The position numbers and the translations under genes are program-made. Of a stretch of 11,116 nt of DNA, positions 1-6,280 are shown in pieces. The DNA is from an uncultured Chitinophagaceae bacterium (lineage in GTDB: Bacteria > Bacteroidota > Bacteroidia > Chitinophagales > Chitinophagaceae). Each line of letters begins with the position of its first letter. Positions within the stretch are counted from its first letter, which is position 1. The notes beneath the pieces are model-generated. The model saw nothing but the letters and a program-made list of their open reading frames with translations, searched no databases and was not told the origin of the DNA. The DNA lies in contig CALKVC010000018.1 in the NCBI GenBank assembly GCA_937996595.1, positions 1 through 11,116 of the forward strand. The letters run 5' to 3'.

Positions 1-142
1 AGCTTTAATCAGCTTCAGTTCTTCGGTAGCATCAACTTAAGTAATTCTACTCTTAGTGCTGAATTCTTAAACAGTTATTGAAACATTCTTATAAATTAAA
101 AAGTATTTTATTGCTCAATACGTTAGGGATAAATCAAAAATC
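1..142. other. Left-edge spacer, possibly with the 3' end of an upstream gene
   Basis: Plus-strand frame 1 stays open from base 1 to a TGA at 79–81 (26 codons). It could be the tail of a gene that starts outside the window. An open run of this length is common by chance, so it is only a possibility. Bases 82–142 are AT-rich and presumably hold the promoter of the lipoprotein gene at 143. I could not find a good match to the Bacteroidota promoter pattern (TTG, about 19 bases, TAnnTTTG). Confidence 0.25.
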
Positions 143-715
143 ATGAAATGTTACCTGGAATTCCTATCTGTTATCATGATAGGTTGTTGTTTTATGGCAT
201 CCTGTGCCGGAAAAGCTTCAAACAGCGAACAGCCTGTGGCCGATGCTCCGGAAAATTACCGTTGTTTTCCCTGTGGGCTTGCTTGCGATACAATATTGCA
301 TCCGGGCCCCGGAACCTGCAACCATTGCCAGATGGAACTGGTTCCGGCTTCAACCATTATTCATACAGATATATTGCCCGCTGACATGTGTTCATTGGAT
401 GAAGAGCGAACCTTATTCCTGGATGTAAGGACAGCAGCAGAATTCAATGGCACTGCACCGGATAAGTTCGGGGCAATCAGGAATGCAGTAAACATTCCGG
501 TACAGGAACTGGAATCGCGGATAAAGGAACTGGAAAAATTCAGGGAAAAAGATATAGTTGTATATTGTTCCCACAGCCACCGGAGCCCAAGGGCCAGTTA
601 TATGCTTACCCGGCATGGGTTTAAAAAAGTGACCAATATGAGCGGGGGAATGAGTACCTGGAAAGAAACGGTAACGGATACAGGCTGCAATCATAAATTA
701 TACCGGGCGCAATGA
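143..715 (+). CDS. Lipoprotein with heavy-metal-binding domain and rhodanese domain
   Basis: A 190-residue envelope lipoprotein. The N-terminus is a short hydrophobic signal ending in a lipobox (Met-Ala-Ser-Cys21), so Cys21 is the likely lipidated residue. Residues about 39–68 match the small heavy-metal-binding domain (HMBD) often found on metal-efflux proteins. They begin with YRCFPCGLACD and end with CNHCQMELVP, with Cys41, Cys44, Cys48, Cys59 and Cys62 as possible metal ligands. Residues about 85–175 form a rhodanese domain: LDVRTAAEF at 93–101 and the active-site loop CSHSHRS starting at Cys142, then a GGM–W ending. The family moves sulfane sulfur or acts as a thiol or metal sensor; the actual substrate is unknown. 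The stop overlaps the next gene's ATG (ATGA at 712–715), which suggests translational coupling. The domain calls are firm; the physiological role is inference. Confidence 0.85.
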   Translation: MKCYLEFLSVIMIGCCFMASCAGKASNSEQPVADAPENYRCFPCGLACDTILHPGPGTCNHCQMELVPASTIIHTDILPADMCSLDEERTLFLDVRTAAEFNGTAPDKFGAIRNAVNIPVQELESRIKELEKFREKDIVVYCSHSHRSPRASYMLTRHGFKKVTNMSGGMSTWKETVTDTGCNHKLYRAQ

Positions 716-1743
716 GAACAGTTTTATTCACTATTATGATGGTTATCAATTTCACGGTGCATGCACAGGTGATTGATCCGCAGGTTAAAACAGTGTTGGA
801 TACGGTATTGCATTATGCAAAAATATCGTACCTGCATACGGAAAACGTGAACTGGGAAAAGCTTGCTGAAGAAGTGAAGCAAAAAGCGGCAACTGCAAAG
901 AATATAAAGGACCTGAAGCCTGTATTCGAATATATTTTAAACTGCATGAATGATGCACATGGAAGTTTCATAAGGTCGTCAGATTATGCCCGCATCGCCA
1001 CATTCACCAACTGGGATTATTACAACAAAAACAGTGAAGACAAAAGGCCCAGAAGCGCAGACATCCTGAAAATCATCAATGACAGGGATTTACGGTTTTC
1101 TTATGCTTTGTTGGAAAAAAATACAGGCTATTTGAAGATTACAGGCATTGCTCCCAATGCAGACAAGCAACAGGAAGCGGCTAATATCAGGAATGCCATC
1201 CGGGAACTGCATGGAAAAGGGGTTGATAAATGGATCATCGACCTGCGGTATAACGGTGGCGGTAACATGAACCCGATGATGGCAGGCATTGCACCGGTAT
1301 TGGGGAATGGTTTTGTTGGTTACCTTTCAAATACAACAAATGACACACTGGCTAAATGGACAGTAAGGAATGGAAATTTTTTCTGGGACAGCTATATGGA
1401 TATTCAGATGGCTGATGAACCTGTGATAGAAACCCCGGGAAAAGTGGCGGTTTTGATATCCCGCTATACCGTAAGTTCCGGTGAATTTGTGGCTACTGCG
1501 TTTAAGGGTAGGCGTAACACCCGGTTTTTCGGAGAAGAAACAGGCGGATTAACCACTAATACCAACTGGGTAATAATCGGAAACGAACTGATCATGAGTA
1601 TTTCGTCGGGTGTATATTGCGACAGGAACGGAATCATGTACAGTAAAAATGTGCCTGCTGATGAACAGGTTGAATTTGAAACAGGTAAAACGCCCGAAAG
1701 CGACAAGGCTATACAGGCAGCTATTGTATGGTTAAAAAATTAA
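712..1743 (+). CDS. Secreted S41-family peptidase
   Basis: A 343-residue protein related to C-terminal-processing/tricorn-type serine peptidases (S41). A signal peptide of about 18 residues ends in VHA before Gln19, so it should be exported to the periplasm or beyond. Residues 174–186 (WIIDLRYNGGGNM) are the characteristic S41 core strand and glycine loop. Residues 252–266 (YTVSSGEFVATAFKG) carry the nucleophile motif; Ser256 is the likely catalytic serine by position, with the FFGEETGG segment following as usual in this group. I see no obvious PDZ domain, and a helical N-terminal region precedes the core, as in short Bacteroidota S41 proteins. It overlaps the lipoprotein gene by 4 bases, so the two products are probably made together. 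The substrate cannot be read from the sequence. Confidence 0.87.
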   Translation: MRTVLFTIMMVINFTVHAQVIDPQVKTVLDTVLHYAKISYLHTENVNWEKLAEEVKQKAATAKNIKDLKPVFEYILNCMNDAHGSFIRSSDYARIATFTNWDYYNKNSEDKRPRSADILKIINDRDLRFSYALLEKNTGYLKITGIAPNADKQQEAANIRNAIRELHGKGVDKWIIDLRYNGGGNMNPMMAGIAPVLGNGFVGYLSNTTNDTLAKWTVRNGNFFWDSYMDIQMADEPVIETPGKVAVLISRYTVSSGEFVATAFKGRRNTRFFGEETGGLTTNTNWVIIGNELIMSISSGVYCDRNGIMYSKNVPADEQVEFETGKTPESDKAIQAAIVWLKN

Positions 1744-1753
1744 ACATTCATAA

Positions 1754-2227
1754 ATGAAAAAAATGATACTTAGCCTGGTTGTATTTGCACTTACCGGGTT
1801 TCAAAATCATTCGTATTTGAATAATAAGATGGAACCATTTACCTGGATGCTGGGTGAATGGGCCATGTATACGGGAAAAGGAACCATCACAGAATCCTGG
1901 AAAATGAAAAATGACAGCACGTATGAAGGCGAGAGCAAGATGATAAAAGCCAATGGCGAAGTAAGGCCGTTTGAAGATATCCAGTTGGTTTACAGGAATC
2001 ATGAATATTATTATATACCTGTTACCGCCGGGCAAAATGATGAGAAACCGGTATCCTTCAAACTTACCAGTTTTACCAGTACAGGATTTGTTGCAGAAAA
2101 CCCCGGCCATGATTTCCCTAAAAGAATAACTTATGTATTAGTTAATAAGGATTCGGTACATGCTTTTATTGATGGCGGGCCGGACAACCCGGGAAAGAAA
2201 ATGGACTTTAATTATACCCGTAAATGA
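1754..2227 (+). CDS. DUF6265-like exported protein
   Basis: A 157-residue protein whose body resembles the DUF6265 family of unknown function. Family-like segments are the early WMLGEW motif, ESWKMKND, EDIQLVYRN, YYYIPVTAGQN and ENPGHDFPKRITY. The fold is probably a small lipocalin-like barrel, as suggested for similar one-domain beta-rich families; that is inference. The first 17 or so residues are hydrophobic after two lysines, which suggests export, although no lipobox or clean cleavage site is visible. The ATG lies 10 bases after the S41 stop, so it is probably in the same transcript. Function is unknown. Confidence 0.78.
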   Translation: MKKMILSLVVFALTGFQNHSYLNNKMEPFTWMLGEWAMYTGKGTITESWKMKNDSTYEGESKMIKANGEVRPFEDIQLVYRNHEYYYIPVTAGQNDEKPVSFKLTSFTSTGFVAENPGHDFPKRITYVLVNKDSVHAFIDGGPDNPGKKMDFNYTRK

Positions 2228-2276
2228 TGGGGATTGTTAACAGAAAAATGTAAATTGAAATACAAAAATTTCAGCT

Positions 2277-2738
2277 ATGCAATCCAAAGCAAGTACGGTA
2301 GATGAATACATCAGCGAATTGCCTAAAGACAGGCAGGAAGCGATTACCAAACTGCGTAAAGAAATCAGGAAAAACCTGCCAAAAGGTTTTAAGGAAGGCA
2401 TGGGGTATGGAATGATGGGTTATTCTGTTCCGCATTCAATATACCCGGCCGGTTATCATTGCGACCCAAAACTGCCTTTGCCGTTCATGGGGCTGGCTTC
2501 ACAGAAAAATTTTATTGCGGTCTATCACATGGGCATATACGCAGATCCCAAACTGATGAAATGGTTTACAGATGCGTATGCCAAAGAAGTGCCGGGCAAA
2601 CTGGATATGGGAAAAAGCTGCATCCGGTTCAAGAAACCTGGGAACATTCCTGTAAAACTCATCGGTGAACTGGCGTCAAAAATGACGGTGGATGATTGGA
2701 TCAATATGTATGAAAAGAATTTCAAAAGCAAAAAATGA
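2277..2738 (+). CDS. DUF1801 (YdhG-like) protein
   Basis: A 153-residue cytoplasmic protein of the DUF1801/YdhG family. It opens with the family pattern TVDEYISELPKDRQEAI. It continues with a glycine- and methionine-rich GMGYGMMGYSVPHS loop, the YPAGYHCDPKLPLPF segment, and the conserved SQKNFIAVYHMGIYA strand. Family members share the frataxin/YdhG-like fold and have no settled biochemical role. No signal peptide is present. A 49-base gap separates it from the DUF6265-like gene, the widest gap in this run. Its TGA at 2736–2738 overlaps an out-of-frame ATG at 2735, which matters for the start of the next gene. Confidence 0.85.
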   Translation: MQSKASTVDEYISELPKDRQEAITKLRKEIRKNLPKGFKEGMGYGMMGYSVPHSIYPAGYHCDPKLPLPFMGLASQKNFIAVYHMGIYADPKLMKWFTDAYAKEVPGKLDMGKSCIRFKKPGNIPVKLIGELASKMTVDDWINMYEKNFKSKK

Positions 2739-3120
2739 AGCATTTTTCCCTTTTCTGGCCATATGTTTTTCCATCCAGGTTCATGCGCAGGACAGTTCCC
2801 GTGTGCAACTGAAAACATACCTTGGCGTACTAACGTTAACGGGTACCTATAAAAATGATGCAAACTGGGGAAAGTCGGAACAGGGGATCGTAGGTGAACA
2901 TTTTCAGCGGCTGGTCAGGATGCAGCAGGAGGGCAGGATAATGATGGCAGGCCGCACCCAGCTTGAGTCAAATAATCCCGCCATGATGGGGCTGGTTATC
3001 TTTTATGCCAAGGATGATAATGAGGCTTTTCGGTTAATGATGGAAGATCCGGCAGTAAAGAAAAAGATCATGCTGGCAAAAGTATACCCTTACGTTATTG
3101 CCGTTGGAAGCTGTAAATAA
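2710..3120 (+). CDS. Exported YciI-like (YCII-related) protein, start uncertain
   Basis: The mature part resembles YCII-related ferredoxin-like-fold proteins: GIVGEHFQRLVRMQQEGRI, then AGRTQLES, a GLVIFYAKDDNEAF strand, and MMEDPAVKKKIM. Family members such as YciI are small alpha+beta proteins with an active-site histidine; His and Glu in GEHFQ are candidates here. Function is unassigned. The start given is ATG 2710, which yields MKRISKAKNEA followed by a hydrophobic core and a QVHAQ cleavage site (136 residues). ATG 2692, in the same frame, would add six residues. A third possibility is ATG 2735, which overlaps the preceding stop. That start is out of frame, and one extra T in the T5 run at about 2742 would give the compact signal peptide MKHFFPFLAICFSIQVHAQ. 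The frameshift could be real, a sequencing error, or an illusion. Confidence 0.75.
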   Translation: MKRISKAKNEAFFPFLAICFSIQVHAQDSSRVQLKTYLGVLTLTGTYKNDANWGKSEQGIVGEHFQRLVRMQQEGRIMMAGRTQLESNNPAMMGLVIFYAKDDNEAFRLMMEDPAVKKKIMLAKVYPYVIAVGSCK

Positions 3121-3136
3121 GTACCGACAGCCTGGG
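3121..3136. other. Short convergent junction
   Basis: Only 16 bases separate the stop of the plus-strand YciI-like gene from the stop of the minus-strand carbonic anhydrase gene. I see no hairpin with a U-tract here. Either termination lies inside the opposing genes or the two transcripts overlap at their 3' ends. Confidence 0.6.
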
Positions 3137-3766
3137 TCAGATTAGTTTATAAATCTCCATGATTTCGGTAAGTATCTTCCTGAAATCGATATTCAGGTCG
3201 ATGAGCTTTCCGGTATGGATGTCGAACACCCATCCATGCACCTGTAAATTCCGTTCTTTATATGCCTGTTGAACGGCTGCAGTCTTGATCAGGTTAACAC
3301 ATTGTTCCTGCACATTCAATTCAATCAGCCGGTTGTATCTCTTTTCTTCATCTTTTATGGCATTCAGTTCATCTTTATGCAGGCGGTATACATCCCGTAT
3401 GTTCCTAAGCCAGGGATTCAGTAACCCCAGGTCGGCGCTTTGCATGGCTGCTTTTACACCACCGCAGGCATAATGCCCGCAAACGATAATATGGTTTACT
3501 TTCAGGTGCCTAACCGCATAATTCAATACACTCATCACATTCAGGTCAATGCTGATGACCATATTGGCAATGTTACGGTGTATGAAAACTTCTCCCGGCT
3601 GAACACCCATCAGGTCTTCAGCAGTAACCCGGCTGTCGCTGCAACCGATATACAGGAATTCTGGTTTTTGGCCTGCTGATAATTTTTCAAAATACTGCGG
3701 GTCAACTGCTAATTTTTCAGCAACCCATAACTTATTATTGGCAAATATTTTTTCAATGTTGTTCAT
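3137..3766 (-). CDS. can: Beta-class carbonic anhydrase
   Basis: A 209-residue cytoplasmic zinc enzyme that interconverts CO2 and bicarbonate. The beta-class zinc site is complete: Cys42 in GCSDSR (42–46), with the Asp44–Arg46 dyad, and His98 with Cys101 in CGHYACGG. The GEVFIHRNIAN segment (58–68) is also typical. Length is normal for the family and no signal peptide is present. The gene begins 8 bases after the bestrophin gene on the same strand, so the two are almost certainly co-transcribed. That makes a supply or export role for bicarbonate plausible: the enzyme makes or consumes the anion next to a channel that may pass it. The family call is very secure. The gene symbol follows common usage and has not been checked against a specific orthologue. 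Confidence 0.95.
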   Translation of the reverse strand: MNNIEKIFANNKLWVAEKLAVDPQYFEKLSAGQKPEFLYIGCSDSRVTAEDLMGVQPGEVFIHRNIANMVISIDLNVMSVLNYAVRHLKVNHIIVCGHYACGGVKAAMQSADLGLLNPWLRNIRDVYRLHKDELNAIKDEEKRYNRLIELNVQEQCVNLIKTAAVQQAYKERNLQVHGWVFDIHTGKLIDLNIDFRKILTEIMEIYKLI

Positions 3767-3774
3767 AAACGATG

Positions 3775-4797
3775 TTAAGTTAAGATGTTGTTTTGAGGTT
3801 TTAATGCCGGAGGAATTGTTGTTTCCCCGAACATTTCCCGTAAGTCTATTTCTATTCCGCGGGCCATAGAGGTGATTGGAACATCATTGGCGCTGCCTTC
3901 AAAAGGGCTTTCACTGCTTTCGCCAATTTTTTCCATGGTGGTGAACACCCAGCAGGCCAGGGCGCTGAACGGAATACTCAGCCAAACCAGGTTCCCGCCC
4001 AGTTTTTCAAATTCCTGGAGCATGGCAAGTGGTGTAAGAACAGAGAAAATAGAAATGAACCATTTGTTCAATGTTGCATACTGCCTTGGATAAGGGAAAT
4101 TTTTTATCCGTTCACTGGCACCCTGCTGGTTGTAAAATTCGAGCAGCATCTTTTCCAGTTCCATATGGCGGAAATCTTCTATCAGGCCTTTGTCCAGCAG
4201 GTCTTTTAATTGTGCCGATTGCAAAGCCAGTATCTGCGCTGCTTTATTTGTCTTGCTTATTACTTGTTCAAACTCATTACCGTCCATATATTGTTTGATG
4301 GCATCAGATATATTGTTCATGTGTTCATCCACTATGAAGTATTTATTTTTATACTCGGCGTTGTGTTTCTTGTAAATCGCCTCCCAGGTTCTTGCTTCCC
4401 TTAACTGGAACCTGAGTGCAGTAAGCCATGCAAAATGCCGGTAAATTAACTGTTGCCGGATTTTTGTTATCTCAGCATCACTGATATCTCCTTTGGCATG
4501 CGTTGAAGTAACGTAATCCTTAACCATGATACCCCAGCCCCTGCTGGCATTTACAATAGTGCCCCATATGCGCCTTGCTTCCCACATCCTGTCGTAGCTG
4601 GCATTATTCTTAAAGCCTACAATGAAAGCTACTGCTGTACCAAGCAATGCAACGGGTAACCAGGGAATGGCCAGCCATTTCCAATCAAGCAGTATGTAAC
4701 AACTGGTAGGGATAGCCGCAACGGCAATATGAAAGTAAATGTCACGCCTTGTCCAAACGATCACTTCTTTAAATGAATAATGTTTTCCGGTATGCAT
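3775..4797 (-). CDS. Bestrophin-family anion channel
   Basis: A 340-residue inner-membrane protein of the bestrophin (formerly UPF0187) family. Two hydrophobic segments lie near the N-terminus (about 22–37 and 42–62). They are followed by the family signature around 63–86: KNNASYDRMWEAR, RIWG and VNASR. A long, mostly helical cytosolic stretch follows, then two more hydrophobic segments (about 246–260 and 270–288). Next is the conserved SPFEGSANDVP motif (297–306) near the C-terminus. Bestrophins form pentameric channels; eukaryotic members pass chloride and bicarbonate, while at least one bacterial member is cation-selective, so ion preference cannot be assumed. Its placement directly ahead of a carbonic anhydrase gene favours bicarbonate; that is inference. 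The start ATG is about 20 bases from a terminator for the preceding gene, and no clear promoter was found in between. Confidence 0.92.
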   Translation of the reverse strand: MHTGKHYSFKEVIVWTRRDIYFHIAVAAIPTSCYILLDWKWLAIPWLPVALLGTAVAFIVGFKNNASYDRMWEARRIWGTIVNASRGWGIMVKDYVTSTHAKGDISDAEITKIRQQLIYRHFAWLTALRFQLREARTWEAIYKKHNAEYKNKYFIVDEHMNNISDAIKQYMDGNEFEQVISKTNKAAQILALQSAQLKDLLDKGLIEDFRHMELEKMLLEFYNQQGASERIKNFPYPRQYATLNKWFISIFSVLTPLAMLQEFEKLGGNLVWLSIPFSALACWVFTTMEKIGESSESPFEGSANDVPITSMARGIEIDLREMFGETTIPPALKPQNNILT

Positions 4798-4818
4798 GGT
4801 TAAAAAAATATTAACTGT

Positions 4819-4850
4819 AAAAAAAATGCCTCAGTTTAGAAAGAGGCATT
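4819..4850 (-). terminator. Rho-independent terminator of the DUF1579 gene
   Basis: A perfect 8-base-pair stem, AATGCCTC (4825–4832) with GAGGCATT (4843–4850), closes a 10-base loop. Read on the minus strand it is followed by a T-run formed by A4819–A4826, which partly overlaps the stem base. It sits 20 bases after the DUF1579 stop, so it should end that transcript and separate it from the bestrophin unit. Confidence 0.85.
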
Positions 4851-4870
4851 GAAAAATAACTTTCTTAAAA

Positions 4871-5533
4871 TTACTTTTTCTTTTTAAAAGTACCTTCCAT
4901 GAATTTCATCTCTTTTCCGTCCATGCCTGCCCCATAAAGCGCCATCGAATAGGTATTGTCATCAATCATTTTGAATTCTTCCCTCATTTCACTGTCTTTG
5001 CCGGTCATAGGGTCAGACTGATGGCCTTTTAAATTCAATGTATTGGTATTTGCATCAAGTGTTCCGGACATATGTACGATACCTGTGCCCATGTTATCGA
5101 TCCAGGTGCTGACGAACATTTTTTTTGCATTATCATAGGCCATGGTGCCCATTCCTTCCATGGGTTGACCCATCATGGTAGTGGTGAACTTGCTGATGGT
5201 ATACCTGCCGCCTAATGCACTTGATTGTACATTAACAGCTTTTGCTTTGGTTGGAGGAGCAGCTGGGTCCATCCACTGGCTAACTTCACCTTCCCAGGTG
5301 CCGTTAGATTTTTCAAGCCATTTATGGTTATCGCCGGGGGTCATAAAATCCTGCCAGGCTTTCATCATGGCAGCCGAATCGGGCATGGCAGCCGGAGCTG
5401 TTTCTGTTGAGGCTGTAGTTTGAGAAGTTGTTGCTGATGTATCTGCCTTAGGGGCCTCTGTTTTTTCTGTGTTGCTATTGCAGGAAAAAAGAATCACTGA
5501 CAGCGAACAGATCGTTAAAGTTATCTTTTTCAT
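4871..5533 (-). CDS. DUF1579 family lipoprotein
   Basis: A 220-residue predicted lipoprotein. The signal sequence ends in the lipobox Leu-Phe-Ser-Cys18. Residues about 19–52 are a low-complexity Thr/Ser/Ala/Glu/Pro linker, typical of surface or periplasmic lipoproteins in this phylum. The remainder matches DUF1579, seen in the pattern GTWEGEVSQW, GGRYTISKF, PMEGMGTMAYDN, FVSTWIDNMGTGI and a C-terminal MEGTFKKKK. The domain is beta-rich and of unknown function. It appears to be its own transcription unit, with a candidate promoter at 5552–5580 and a strong terminator at 4819–4850. Confidence 0.85.
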   Translation of the reverse strand: MKKITLTICSLSVILFSCNSNTEKTEAPKADTSATTSQTTASTETAPAAMPDSAAMMKAWQDFMTPGDNHKWLEKSNGTWEGEVSQWMDPAAPPTKAKAVNVQSSALGGRYTISKFTTTMMGQPMEGMGTMAYDNAKKMFVSTWIDNMGTGIVHMSGTLDANTNTLNLKGHQSDPMTGKDSEMREEFKMIDDNTYSMALYGAGMDGKEMKFMEGTFKKKK

Positions 5534-5565
5534 AATTGTAAATTTTTAAAACAAATTACAATTAT
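5532..5565. repeat. Inverted repeat over the start of the DUF1579 gene
   Basis: Ten-base arms ATAATTGTAA (5532–5541) and TTACAATTAT (5556–5565) are separated by 14 bases. One arm touches the start codon and the other overlaps the candidate -7 element. It could be an operator or an RNA hairpin. On the minus strand no T-run follows it, so it does not look like a terminator for the upstream dsbA-like gene. Confidence 0.5.
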
Positions 5566-5580
5566 TTTTGTTTCGAACAA
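5552..5580 (-). promoter_or_regulatory. Candidate Bacteroidota-type promoter for the DUF1579 gene
   Basis: On the minus strand, TTG (5580–5578) is followed by 19 bases and then TAATTTG (5558–5552), 18 bases before the ATG. The Bacteroidota consensus is TTG, about 19 bases, TAnnTTTG; this site is one base short in the second element. The call is by pattern only. Confidence 0.4.
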
Positions 5581-5596
5581 GCAGTACCGGCTTAAT

Positions 5597-6247
5597 TTAT
5601 GTGAGTGGTTCATTAAGCGCATTCTCAAGCCTTTCCGCCAGTGTTTCAAAGTCGGTAAATCCTTTTGCCAGGAGGTAAAATTTAGATTGATTCATTTGCA
5701 GCAACAGCGCCGGAAAGCCGGTAACCTGCAATTGTTTGCAAAGAGCGAATTCATAATAAGCCATTTCCTTATAGGACTCCGTTTTCAGTTTATCATAGAA
5801 CACTTCAGGCTGAATGCTGTATTTCTCAAGCAGGTGGCGATAGGCTTCATCATCATCCAGGTCCCTGCCTTCATAATGTAATGCATACTGGAGGTCTGAA
5901 GCAAATTCCAGTTGCCGCTGCGGGTAATATTCTTTGAAGATACAGAGAGCGATGGCTGGTTTTTCTGAATTCATCTGCCAGTCGCTTAGTTCAGGGTTTT
6001 GTATATGCCAGAGGTAATCTTTTCCGAATTGGATGCCGGATAGTTCTTCTACCCGTTTATAGGCGGTCTGTATATAAGGAGCCACTTTATTGATCGGCAT
6101 AACCTGTTCGCCAATGATCATTCCGCCGCTCAGTACTTCAACATCAAGGCTATCATTGTATGTTTCTGTAATTCTTTTCAAAACAGGACTGAACGCATAG
6201 CACCATCCGCAATAAGCATCATAACAGTAATACAGTGTTTTTTTCAT
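5597..6247 (-). CDS. DsbA/FrnE-like thioredoxin-fold protein
   Basis: A 216-residue protein of the DsbA family, FrnE-like branch. The active site is Cys13-Gly-Trp-Cys16, directly after the first beta-strand (TLYYCYDAYCGWCYAFSP). The helical insertion of DsbA-like proteins follows, and the thioredoxin-fold cis-proline is in VTGFPALLLQ near the C-terminus. No signal peptide is present, so it is probably a cytoplasmic disulfide oxidoreductase or isomerase rather than a periplasmic DsbA. An additional Cys8 sits close to the active site. The gene lies 33 bases after polA on the same strand, with no terminator between, so the two are probably co-transcribed. The substrate is unknown. Confidence 0.87.
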   Translation of the reverse strand: MKKTLYYCYDAYCGWCYAFSPVLKRITETYNDSLDVEVLSGGMIIGEQVMPINKVAPYIQTAYKRVEELSGIQFGKDYLWHIQNPELSDWQMNSEKPAIALCIFKEYYPQRQLEFASDLQYALHYEGRDLDDDEAYRHLLEKYSIQPEVFYDKLKTESYKEMAYYEFALCKQLQVTGFPALLLQMNQSKFYLLAKGFTDFETLAERLENALNEPLT

Positions 6248-6280
6248 GTTGCAAATATCCGGAAATGATCACACAGCGTA

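Noticed and set aside
3121..3136. Terminator between the convergent YciI-like and carbonic anhydrase genes
   Set aside because: The 16-base gap has no stem with a flanking T-run on either strand.
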